Assembly (NCBI GenBank): GCA_963971405.1
Contig: OZ020484.1
Location: 36,106,770 to 36,170,769 of the forward strand
Source of the DNA: Psococerastis gibbosa
Taxonomy: Eukaryota > Arthropoda > Insecta > Psocodea > Psocidae
Length of the DNA: 64,000 nucleotides
Reading direction: 5' to 3'
Position numbers and translations under genes: made by a program
The notes under the pieces: model-generated
What the model was told of the DNA's origin: nothing
What the model saw: the letters and a program-made list of their open reading frames with translations, nothing else
The model's database searches: none
Part shown: positions 21,821 to 33,067 of the stretch, one piece after another
Layout: the number at the start of each line of letters is the position of its first letter
Numbering within the stretch: the first letter of the stretch is position 1

Positions 21821-24800
21821 CCGTCAATGCATTCTAGATAGCTCAACTAATTTTTATGGGTGACATTCATTACATGGCATCTTTACGAAAATAAATTATT
21901 AATGGGAATATTTCCAAATTGTTAAAAAATAACACCGGGGTGAGAGTTAATCAATTACTTTCCCAGTCCAGAGTCCTTATATTGACAGAAAAGCTTCTTG
22001 AACACCTAAACTATATTTGAAGTGTGATAATACACAATAGATTTTGTCTTGTAAACTATCAACATCAATCAACATCGATAAAGTAAGTCCTATTCCTGTA
22101 ATACGTCATCTGCTTCTTCCTTTTAGATTATTTTATTTTATAGATTAACTAGAGCTAACAAAAACAATAATTGTTATTATTATTTTATTGTGTATTAACA
22201 AACTTTAGCCTATATACTATATATCGAGATATGGTCAAAGATTGATTTGGCCAATATATAGCCACTGTGGAACGGGAATGTAATTGATTAGCTCTCACGC
22301 CCTTTTTTTAGCTCTTACAATTAACCCATTAAATGTTTGTATTGGATTTGTATTCTATGATGAAAAGAAGTATGTGAAACTTCCTTACCTGCCAACGCTT
22401 CATAGGCTAACTGCCTTGCCTTCTCAGCCCCAAATACAAATAAATCCGGCGCCACCAATCTCTGTAAAAAAAAAAATAATAATAATAATAATCATCCTAC
22501 CAGTTCCGTCCGATTTAAAACATAAAAATATAGAACTGAAAATTTAAATAGAAAATATTAAATGTCATACTCAGGGGTGATTAACAGTATACCTAAATAT
22601 TTAAGAGCAAAGTGCACCCCCCCCCTCCCCTCAATTTGCAGACATCATTTTGATACATGATTGATAGGCGGGTATTCCACCGGCGATTTTACTTCAAATT
22701 TGATTTTATCATTGACGTTTGTTATCTTTTAAGGAGACTATTATGTTGATACTTAACTTATTTATTATAATATTATAAATTAAGTTATAAAACGGTAGAG
22801 AATTATTAATGGTGTCTGCTACCATATTATAACATATTTTATAATAGATAAGTTAAGTATCTACATAATATTCTCCTTAAAACAAAACAAACGTCAATGA
22901 CAAAATCAAATTTGAAGTAAAATCGCCGGTGGAATACCCGCCATATGATGCAGTCACTAACACCGATTGGCCACAGTTTTGGAACACCTTCCTCCGGACG
23001 CCCTCAACAGACACCAACCGTTTTTATAGAAATCAAATTCGATAATTGTGTCGTAGAATCAGATTCAGAACAGATTATATTGATCAGGGAAATAGAACAA
23101 CGCTATACCCAAACATAACACTTAAATTTAACATTACAACTAAACATTAACTACAAAATTTTAATTAGCCGGATATACACTCCCCAGTCCCCACTCCCCT
23201 TGAAGGCCGCCTACGTGACTCCCTCCATTTGGGTCTGGCTATAATGTTCACGGCACTTTACTGCATGACCAGACGGACACATATCATAATATATCAAAAT
23301 GCAGAGAAGCATCTCTGTTAGTTGATGTAATATTTGTGGCAGCTTTACGATCGATATTCCATGTTCCGATTGCCTTGTAAAAACAACCCAAAAAGGAGGA
23401 AACTATTATGTATAATAAGCATTCTTGAGCTGGGCCATTATCAAACGCCATGTTTTTAGCCATTGTGGAAACAAAATGCTTTATGTTGACTCACATGATG
23501 TGCAGTGATGATGTCAAGAGAACATAATCTACCCTTTGTACTTTATTCCTTTAATCATTAGTCACACGGAACTGACTGGAATTGTCAAGAGCTTGTCGGG
23601 ACATGCAAACACTTTTGCTCGGATCTCTTAAGCATTGGCTAGAGGGTTGGACGGTTATTGGATAGCAATATGCAATACCAGGACGACTAATCTCACAGTC
23701 AAATGTCAAATATAACACTTGATAAATGTAATATTTAATAACGCAAAAAGCCCAAAAATCATATATATATATATATATATTTAAGTCAAACGCTTGCTTA
23801 AATAAGTACATACCCATTCTATAGCCATCGATGCGATGGCTTTTCGCAATTCCCTAATTTCCTTCCTATTTTTTATAAACGCACCGGATTTTTTCCTCCA
23901 ATGCCGGGCTTTATATACGTTGAGTCGCTTTATTACATTATACACATAAGTCGAGTACGTATATAGAAGTATTCTGTTCATCCCTAAAACAAAAATAAAA
24001 TGTGTTAGGGAGTTACTTCGGGTAAAGGTTTACTTAATCTACCCCATCTGGACACAAATTTGGATCAAAATGCATATAAAATGGAAGGTAAACGCCCCAT
24101 TAGCAAGACATTTTCTGTTTTAACCATAGATTGCGAAAAAAGACACGTTCCTTCCATATTCCAATATTCCAAAAAATCTCATAAGCAATATGTAATACCT
24201 ACCAATGAAAAAATTCGACATGACATGTAAGGAAATAAGTAATCTTTTAAGAGGAAGCTGGCTTGAGATTGGCCAGCCCTGGATCACCCCAAAATAGATT
24301 GGTTTATACATATTTGCTTTCCAATATATACGTAGTATAATGAAAGCTTTGTGATGGTCATAAATTTTCGATTCCGAGATTTCAACGAATTTACACGAAC
24401 CAAAAAAAGTGGTTTTTACGAAATGTCTGTCTGTCTGTTCATAGATTTTCCCGGCAAACTACTCGGTCGATTTTAATCAAATTTGGCATGTAGGTTCACA
24501 AAAGTCATACCTCGGGACCATTTTTTTTTATTTGGGGCTAACTCATATTCTCGGGGGTTTTATTTAAAAAAAAAAACCCAAAAAACGTCCAAAAAAAATT
24601 ATTTCTCAAAAACGGCTCCAACGATTTCTTTTAAATTGACTTATATTGTAGTCGTTATTAATTTTGACAAAACGCGATGGGTGACTTGCCCCTTGATAGT
24701 TTGCTTCTGGGGGAAAAAAAATAAAAATAACTAAATTTTCATGAAAAATGACAAAAAAATAATTCTTCTGCGAAACCTTTCTATAGATGATTCCTACCTT

Positions 24801-27800
24801 CAGGTGTGTTTTAGGGGTTAAATAGAGTAACAAAACCGATTAGGTTGCTTTCCCAAAAAAAGTTTTTGGTTTTGTACAAAAAATTTTTTTAAAGAAATCA
24901 TATAAAATTCAAGCCCCAAACATTGTGCGCCGTGTCATTATTATTAACATATTTACTATGAAATAACTCATTATCTCTAATGACTAACAGATAAATTGGA
25001 AAGCATGTTCGAGTAAACTCGGACCGGTTCTTTTTATTTTAATTAACAATTAAGTTATAATGATTTGGTCAGTTCAATTAAGCAACGGACTATTTCATCA
25101 TACGTATAGTATTTCGAAGATTCTTTTAGTTTTTGTGAAAATGCTTTTTCGTAAAACTGATACTGATTTGCCGAATTATCGCATTCATGGAAAAATTATA
25201 ACAGGTTATTGTTAATTGTTTGAGTTAAAGTTTTTCCATGAACCTTTCATAGACAAATTTTAGTTCTCAGTAAATTTCTTGAAAGAACAGCATTGCCAAA
25301 AATTAAAAATACCATTAAGCATGGTGTACGAAATAGTTTTCTACATTTTGAATGGACTGAAACTGTAATAACATGTTTTATAAATTTAATAAAAAATAAA
25401 AAATGCAATAAAAACATGCCAATTTTCCAAGTTCCACATCCTCGGAAGAAAAAAATCCAAAATATTAAATAAACAGAAGTTTTGGTGGCAAAACCCTCAT
25501 TACACCGATTTTTCATCTACATACTTGAGCTGTACCAAAAAATATAACATTTTTAACACTATTCCGCATTAAATAAACGACGCTATAAGTCAGACTTGGC
25601 ATGTAATTTATAGAATTGGACAATGAAACGTGCGTTTGTTACTGGATTAGAGTTGACAAAAGTTTCATAGATTTAATTTTTCCAGGACAGGGAACAAAGA
25701 CTTTTATAATTTTACAAAATGAACGATTTACCTGCAGCTTTTGCGATTTGGACTGCAATAAATGTGGCTTTAAGGCACAGCGCTCGAGTATTAGGCTCTG
25801 TCTCATGATTCATTAATTGGGCCACGTTCCTGCAAAGAGAAAGTCACATAAACATGCGTTACGAGAAAAACTACCACACACTAACAATCTGTGTGGATAA
25901 GCTTTTGCTTTCATACTTAGTACAAGGAAAGCTTTGTGAAATTTTTCATTTCGAGATTACAATGGATTTACACGTTTTGAGGTCCCAGGGACCCATAAGT
26001 GATTTTTTCGAAATGTCTGTCTGTTCGCCGATTTGTGGGTAAACTACTCGGTGGATGTGGAAAGAATTTAGCCTATAGGCTAATTTTGCTAACTCGATTT
26101 GGCGGGGTTTACCGTCCAAAATCTAAAAAAAAATGCTTAAATTCTTTCTCAACAACGGCTCCAACGATTCACATATATTGCAGTCGTTATAAATGATAAA
26201 AAAAATCTATAGGTCGCTTGCCCCTTGAAAGTTTGATCTGGGCGTAAAAAAATAAGAATCAATTTTCATGAATAATGACTAAAAAATAAATTTTCTGTGG
26301 AACCTTTCTACCGATGATTTTTAACTTCAGATATGTTTTAGGTGTTTAATAGAGTAGCAAACCTGAACAGGTTGCTTGCCCAAGTAAAGTTTTGGTTTTT
26401 AATTAAATAATTTTTTTAAATGAAATTATGGGTACCTAATTCATGGCCATGCCCTGCCACTATTATTGTGTTTGCCCTGCCCATTCTTGACGATACAATA
26501 GTCCCATCGATAATTCAATGCTTTGGAATAGTGAAATCGAGGAAACCGAAATTTTACTCTGGAACAATTATTTACCATGGAAATATTACAATACCTCTCC
26601 AAATTGATAAATAGGAAAGCATGTACGGGTTCAATCGTACCGGATCTTTTATGTGCATGGAATTTATTCTTATTATTTCTTCTTTCATCTTAAGAGGCGT
26701 GGAGACCGCAGACGGGATGTTGATACCAGCATGGGCGACCAAGTATCAGCGGCTCTCCACTGGGCTGTCAGGTGTTGAATGGCCAGTTCTTTGCCGAACC
26801 TCATTTAACTATCTGGGACTATAGCATGTTCCTCACTGAATTACTTACAGGGGGTGTCTTTCTCCGAACCACACTCCTAATGCGCATGCCCCTTTCTCAT
26901 CCTTCACTGAACTAGTGTATACTTTTACTATGTCTGCAGACGATTCATCGCACTCGAATTGTATAAATTGCTTTTTTTCTGTCTAAAACAATCGACAATA
27001 CTATTTTAAACAACAAAAAAGGAAAATGTTTTATTTACTGCCCCAAAAGAACTTGAGAGAAATAGTCATATATATTAATCAACGCGACAACTGGTCACTC
27101 GAAACTAGATATTATTATTTTGTTTTGTAGATGGTATTTCCAGTGCATGGTACCCTAATTAGTGGGCGGTCTCAGTGGATCTGAGCATCATCTCATTGCG
27201 GTACGTAACGTATGAATTTTATTACTAAACAGTGCATGATAATATGTCTACGGAACATCTACGTAATAAGCTACTTACAATATTTGTTGCAGGTGCCTTT
27301 GTTTCCGACTTTTTGCACTGCTGACTGCTTTTTGTAGATAAAGCAGATTCTGTTTTACTAAGTCTTTCTGTTTTAACGCACAATTCGGTTGGTCCTGTCG
27401 CAGATGTAATAAATTGAACAGAATCATCAGAATCAGTGGGATCTACTGATCTGCTCAAACTGGAAATAAACCGTACTATTTTATAATTGTACACAAATTG
27501 ATAATATGTAATTTATTAATTAACTGCATTCAAGAGGCTGACAATGAAGCTAATGACAGCACTCATCTTACCTACGAGCATTGCCTACTGGCTACTGCAT
27601 TTTCCTACATGCAATGGCTGTCAATGAATGGCGCGAAACGACTAATGCAGCTGCTTAGTCTCTCAATCAATGATAAACCAACCTGCTCTGAGAATGGCAC
27701 AAATTTTGACAAAATTCGTGGCCTTCGATGGCATAGTGTTAGCTTGTTCGTACTTGTGCGAAGGCGCCCATTCCATTGACCGGCTAGGGCTATTTCCAAA

Positions 27801-29698
27801 ACGGTGACGTGGTAGCAGACACTCAAGACTTAGGTAGCGTCTCCACCGACCTCGCATTGCAGATTGCAAGTGACATTGATGGAAATGTTTGTTTTTCTTT
27901 TTATAGAAATCTATTAAAATGTTTGTAATTAACATATCCCATGAAGCCATTTTTTTAATTTTAGTTTGTTTGTTTGTGATTTTATTGTATGATCATTGAT
28001 CAATTTTAACTATGGCATAGAGGAAAATAAACATTTCCGTCAATTCTGCAATGCGAGGTCGGTGGAAACGCCACCTAAGTCTTGAGTGTCTGCTACCACG
28101 TCACCGTTTTGGAAATAGCCCTAGCCGGTCAATGGAATGGGCACCGAATCTCTACACACCATCTGATTGGAACGTAACTCAACACAGGTACTACCTACAG
28201 AGTCGACTGAAGAGGTTATGCGGTTACATCAATTGAATTGTTTGTATACGATTAATTTTTTTTAATCAGAGGTTCCAGCACCCTATCCCATAATGTTTGA
28301 AAATTACAGGCCATTGTATGTTCACGGACAACTTTCTGTTTTGGTGTGGGCGGCTAGATCCATTGAATACTCCGCTAAAAACAATATTGAATGCTTCTTA
28401 CCTTTTATATAAATTTTCCAAAACTATCAGTCGTCTTTCCAATTTTTCGAAATGGATGGCGCAAATCCTACAAGGGTTACACTCTTTACCGGACGCAGGG
28501 ATAGGTGAATCCGTTAACACAGCTGTTCCACAATTGGTTTCAACAGTTTCATTAGTATTGTCATGTTGACTCTCGGCGCATTCTACCTCAAGGTTAGGCC
28601 CAGTTACTTCTTTCGCACTATCTACTAGTTCATTCTCTTCATTGGCATGCATAGGGAATTGTGCCTTTTTTCGCAGATGCTCAGAAAAATTATAATTATA
28701 AAATTTAGAAGATGACAGTCTCGATATGGCTTGAAATTCGCTAGTATTTTTTATTTTATCACTTATGGATATATAATTAGTGCCATCTGTCTTATATTCT
28801 TGAACAGATTTCTTGTTTGAACAATTACTATAGTCTTCATAGTAAAACCTGCTAGGCCAGGGAAATATTTTTGAATTAGTGTGTTTCAAGATTAATGCAG
28901 TTTCAGCATTTTGTTGAAGGGCAGCTTCTTCGTGGAAGGGAGCAGCTGTATGTCCATTTCGATTGTCTGCACACTGTTTACTTGACCGCTGTTTTTTTCT
29001 GGTGCACCGAATTATGTCTTGACAATTATTAATATTCTGTAACAACCACATCACATAAACAATATTTTCAATAAATAAGTCATTAAAAGAAAAACAAACA
29101 GTGAAGAGTAATAGACCGGGTAATAACATGTGCGGCATAAAAAATTTCAACACTTCAAAATAACTAAAAATGAAAAATACGTCTTTGGTTAATTTAAAAA
29201 ATATTTACAAGAGGATGTGCGAAGTGGTTTACTCGATAAGTGGATGACTTAATAGTGAAAGTGGTTGTTTTTTATTAGCATTCTTGCTATTTCTCCAAAC
29301 ACTACTACTACTACTTATCAAAGCTATTTTCAAAAGTTAAATCAGTTAATTGTTAGGAGTCATAGCTACAGCGGATAGCCGATTATAGCCTAGAAGTACA
29401 GATAGGGCTAGGCACGGCAGACACTGACGGAAATAGAAGGATATTTAACTTGACAAGTAATGACGGGACAAAGAGCGGCATGGCAGCACTGAATACCGAA
29501 GTGTCTGTACTGTATATAAATATTTCATGCGTATCAGTTGAATAATTATACTAGCAACTAGTCACAAGCAACACCGCTAACCATAAGACATTGCAAACAT
29601 TGACATGATGAAGCCATGAAGGCAAAGGCAGGTGTCTAGCATTCCGGTTAATATTTTCTTACCCTACGTCTACGACGAATAATCTTTTTATTATCCAT
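21156..29698 (-). CDS. RNase H1-like protein lacking the catalytic residues
   Basis: Exons in transcript order: 29698-29663, 29036-28402, 27459-27279, 26982-26849, 25829-25732, 23983-23814, 22461-22389, 21166-21156. All join in phase with GT-AG borders to 445 residues from an ATG (MDNKKIIRRRRR). The C-terminal 145 residues follow the RNase H1 fold: IVKVYTSS, GVWFGERHPLNVAQL, NTRALCLKATFIAVQIAKAA, ILLYTYSTYVYNVI, HWRKKSGAFIKNRKEI, IEWRLVAP, FGAEKARQLAYEALA. Against RNase H1 the four metal-binding acids are replaced: VYTDG by VYTSS, RAEL by RALC, TDS by TYS, GNEEAD by GAEKAR; the active-site His of GHSG is also gone. No N-terminal hybrid-binding domain is evident; that part is low-complexity with CNPCRIC and a short coiled-coil-like ERRLIVLENLYKR. 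RNA/DNA cleavage is not expected. Function unknown. The short last exon is the least sure. Confidence 0.82.
22667..22942. mobile_element. PIF/Harbinger-like MITE
   Basis: GGCGGGTATTCCACCGGCGA at the left faces TCGCCGGTGGAATACCCGCC at the right, with ATA on both flanks. Inner arms contain AAGGAGACTATTATG and GTCTGCTACCATATTATAAC. Arms are long and nearly perfect, so the whole element can fold into one hairpin. It lies in an intron of the RNase H1-like gene, just upstream of exon 22389-22461 in transcript orientation. Confidence 0.78.
24312..25035 (-). repeat. GACA-repeat family, inverted copy
   Basis: Begins TTTGCTTTCCAATATATACG and ends AACTCGGACCGGTTCTTTTT, the reverse of 9726-10580. Contains TGTCTGTCTGTC and AAACGGCTCCAACGATTTCT. 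The G tract present in other copies is absent here. Confidence 0.78.
25903..26650 (-). repeat. GACA-repeat family, diverged inverted copy
   Basis: Starts TTTTGCTTTCATACTTAGTA, runs through ACACGTTTTGAGGTCCCAGG and AACGGCTCCAACGATTC, and ends GGAAAGCATGTACGGGTTCA near 26640. It is more diverged and shorter than the neighbouring copy at 24312-25035. It sits between two coding exons of the RNase H1-like gene. The following bases to 26845 show nothing I recognise. Confidence 0.7.
27764..28147. mobile_element. Long-arm hairpin MITE inserted in another repeat
   Basis: Left arm GGCGCCCATTCCATTGACCG, TAGGGCTATTTCC, GTGACGTGGTAGCAGACACT; the right arm is its complement ending CAATGGAATGGGCACC. Arms exceed 120 bases and contain an inner element with GCATTGCAGA and TTGATCAATTTTAACTATGG. 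The host repeat (CGTACTTGTGCGA ... CTCTACACACCAT) is seen uninterrupted near 46155-46195, and GAA lies at both junctions. It lies in an intron of the RNase H1-like gene. Confidence 0.75.
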
Positions 29699-30700
29699 CA
29701 ATCAAAATATAATGTGTAGGTAATAATTAATTAATTATTGACACCTCGTGAGCATTGTTTCTTGCTTATTTTATTTTATTTTTGTCGATAAACAAATACA
29801 TTATACAAAAGTGAAATTTGAAAAACGAAAGGCGGAAACCATGGAGTAAATCTGAGTTAAAAAGATAAAAATTAATTGATTTATTGTTTTTTATCCAAGA
29901 TTTCAATATAAAATATATATTTTTCTCAATGATTAAAAAAGTTGAATGCAAAAGCATCACACAAATTATTGAAATTTATTTTTTAATTCAAGAACCCCTC
30001 TCATCTCCGTGTTTTTTTATAAACACGTGATCGTGGTAAATAAAAATCATGTCATCTGGTTGACAGCTGTTTTTGTTTATTTAATTTTATAAACTGTGGC
30101 TAAGAAAAACAGAATTGTCATGGTAGGCATATTCGTAAATATTAAAATGCACTAACTTAAAATGGAACTGCCAAATTGCCGATACTGTTTTAATCAAGCA
30201 TGTGATACGATATTATCAATAAGTAGCCTACCCACTTCCTCTACCGGCATTTAAATTTTGCACATTCGCAGTGGCAATTAAAGACAGTCTAACATTGCGT
30301 TGCCACAGGCTGTTTCGAACTGGGTAGAAACTCTTTCATTTCCTTAGACAAGGTGCGATCTTTGGCAGTGTACGAAATACTTCGTCGTCTACAGAGCTGT
30401 GGTTGGCAGTGAGTAGCAATCTTAAAGATTTACACATTAACCTAAATGAAACTATTGGTCATAATGATGAAACAGCTAACTTTTACTTACAGCTATCATT
30501 ACATTAGCCTTATCTGCTTTAAATGGACAGTAGCGATTTTAATTATTATCCTTAATAGGCCTAGATACAGCAGTAGACCAGGCTATCCTATAATCTCCGG
30601 CTACGTCCTACATACTATTGTTTATTCAATCAGTGCTGTGCTGGCTATTTATGCATACCTTACGTGTGTATATTTGCAGCGACTGTCCCACGCCATCAGA
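29699..30700. promoter_or_regulatory. Shared upstream region of two divergent genes; 5'UTR exon of ECHDC1
   Basis: The RNase H1-like start codon (29698, minus) and the ECHDC1 start codon (30701, plus) face away from each other about 1 kb apart. A donor GTGAGT at 30409 and the acceptor TTTGCAG before 30680 allow a non-coding first exon ending at 30408. No ATG lies between about 30304 and that donor. A bidirectional promoter is inferred from position only. No TATA box or CpG island stands out. Confidence 0.4.
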
Positions 30701-33067
30701 ATGTCAGTTGTGAGATCATTAAAAGAACAAGCGAAAAAACGAAGTATATACAATGGAGATCAACTGTCCCTAACTGAAGCCCGCTCGTATTTTGCCCAAT
30801 TTACTGGCGGATCTGTGGATTTAGAAAAGGGAGACAGTGGAATTGCAACTGTGACCTTAAATAACCCAAAGAAGAGAAATGCTATTAGCGGTAAGTGGGT
30901 TTATGACGTTTATATGTTAAGTGTACTTGGATCGTCACAGTTTCAATGAGAAGCGCGCCTGGGAAGAGATTTTGGTCTACCTATTCCATTTACGTATTAT
31001 AAACAACATATATATATATAACATATAACACAACCCCGAGAAAAATTGCCTCCACAATAAATGCGCGAAACATGAAGTAATTTTGACTAGAACAAAGTGG
31101 CAGAAGGCCGAAGGGAAGAAAATATGGTTCGAAATGGAGATTCCAGATAGCTCCACTTAAGCTACAATAATATTGACTGAACGCATCTTTTGAGAATAGG
31201 CTATTCAGAATGTATGGATGGATGGTGCATACTGCATACCGGTACCGTACGTGATTAGTTGGCTCCGATTTCAGGAGCGGACATTACGAAGGAGGAGTAA
31301 AGTGAGCTTTCAATGGATCAGTTGTGCTACTTATTGTTTCATTGCATCGTCTGTATTCATAGGTAAGATGATGGGGGACTTTTTGGATGTCGTCGAAGAA
31401 CTTGAACGCTGGGAAGATGGGAAAGGAATAATATTGAAAGGTTTTGGTGGAAATTTCTGTTCCGGAGGAGATCTCACCCTGCCCCAAAAAACAGGTTGTC
31501 CAGAAGGGGGCTATAATATGGCAACAATTATGGATCATGTTCTTACCCACTTTAATAATCTACCTTTTGTAACTGTAGCGCTCGTAGAAGGATGTGGTAA
31601 GTAATCAGAAACTTTAAAAGAGCCTAAGCTGTGATAGAGTTAGTCCATTAGTCTCGAATCTCAAGTGCAACGTTTATCTGAGTGGTAATTTTCCACATGG
31701 GCAAATTTTGGGCCTCTCACAACTAACCCATTTGTAAGCTGTTTATTACTTCCTGTTTAGGAGCACTTGGTGGCGGTGCCGAGATTAGCGTAGCATGTGA
31801 TTTCCGAATAATGTCACCAGATTGCCGAGGAATCGGATTTGTCCATGGTCGTATGGGCATTATTGCAGCGTGGGGCGGTGCTAAAAGGCTCGTCGCAGCC
31901 GTTGGATATCGTCAAGCCCTTGAAGTTATGTCTAGCGCCAGATTATTTTCTCCTAACCAACTTCTAAAAATAGGACTTGTGGATGAGGTATGGGGAGTCT
32001 AAACTTATGCTTGCCAGGTTATCATTATTAAGAGACAATCGTAAGTGGAAATACCTAACAAATTTCTCATGAATTATCGAGAATGGTAATAAATATCACA
32101 TCCCCTAGCATTCCTCTAATTTTTGATACCCGTCTATAACACCGATCGGCCACAATTATTGAACTTGACTTATGGAACAAATTACACCGACCGCAATAGT
32201 GATGGTAATGGTGATATTGACGTGGTAGCAGACATTTTTAGACTGTCTTTAATGTCTGCTACCACGTCAATATCACCATTGCTATCGGTCGTCGGTGTAA
32301 TTTGCGCCTGTACAAAACATGACTGGTGAGGCAGGGGTAGAGTTCAAAAACTGTGGCCAATGGGAATCATACGACAGCTAGTACATAGTGACTTACATAT
32401 CGTAAATCAATATGTAGGGGAGTTATACTTCTTCAAAGGGATTCGACATTTATTTGGTCTTTACAAATAAAATGCTTTATTTAATTTTGAAAATAAAGCA
32501 TAAAATACTTTACAGTACGGTAACGTACTGCTTTAATACGGTAACCATTCTTAGTAATTTGGTCGCTTAGTGGAAGCTAAATTGGTAGCAATATAGACAC
32601 AAAATACGATAACCAATGATCTGAACCGGAAGGTGCCCTCCTTGCCGGTCTTGCCCTAGCCTACGGTCTGCTCTTGGCCTGTTATGTACTTTAACCTTGA
32701 ACGTTGGGCTGGTAGGCGACTTTCACAAGGGACCACTCTTTTTTTTAACTCATCCGAATCTAGTCCCTTTTTTTTTAAAGAAATTTTAATTTTTTTTTAG
32801 ATAATACCTGCCGAATCAGACAGTATCGAATACACAGAGGCCTGGTTGAAATCCAGAACATCTTGTTCAGCAAGTGTTGTACAAGGACTAAAGCTTCAAA
32901 CTCTTTTAGCTCATCATTCCCCCGAAGATACAGACATTAGTAATCGATTATTTGCTCCATATTGGGGAGGTAAAGATAATCGAGCAGCTTTATCAGCGAG
33001 AATTAAGCATCATTCACCGGTCAACGGGGTTTCCGAACAGCCGGCTAATGATATGGGAGTAATGTAA
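30701..33067 (+). CDS. ECHDC1: Ethylmalonyl-CoA decarboxylase (ECHDC1), crotonase superfamily
   Basis: Exons 30701-30890, 31363-31596, 31761-31987 and 32801-33067 join in phase to 305 residues. Start ATG 30701 follows the acceptor at 30679; the frame is open further up but the splice site argues against using that. Landmarks: GGSVDLEKGDSGIATVTLNN, GGNFCSGGDL (oxyanion hole), ALGGGAEISVACDFRIMSP, GFVHGRMGIIAAWGGAKRLV, APYWGGKDN. These align well with human ECHDC1, a cytosolic metabolite-repair enzyme that decarboxylates ethylmalonyl-CoA and methylmalonyl-CoA made by side activity of acetyl-CoA carboxylase. One extra residue seems present before ALGGGAE (EGCG), at the exon 2/3 junction, compared with the usual G-x-A. 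AATAAA follows the stop near 33082. Intron 3 carries a palindromic repeat. Confidence 0.93.
32135..32368. repeat. Hairpin element in ECHDC1 intron 3
   Basis: Inner arms GATATTGACGTGGTAGCAGA and TCTGCTACCACGTCAATATC are perfect complements around a loop of about 20 bases. Outer parts AATTACACCGACCG and CGGTGTAATTT, and CGGCCACAATTATTGAAC with GTTCAAAAACTGTGGCC, extend the fold. It carries the same GTGGTAGCAGAC block as the MITEs at 7670 and 27764. Confidence 0.72.

Noticed and set aside
26621-26824. Plus-strand frame with GVETADGMLIPAWATKYQRL as a host exon
   Set aside because: No splice context on the plus strand, no recognised motif, and it lies inside an intron of the minus-strand gene.
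30446-30700. Upstream ATG at 30446 as the ECHDC1 start
   Set aside because: The added residues are hydrophobic and unlike the family, and a good acceptor at 30679 suggests this part is intron.
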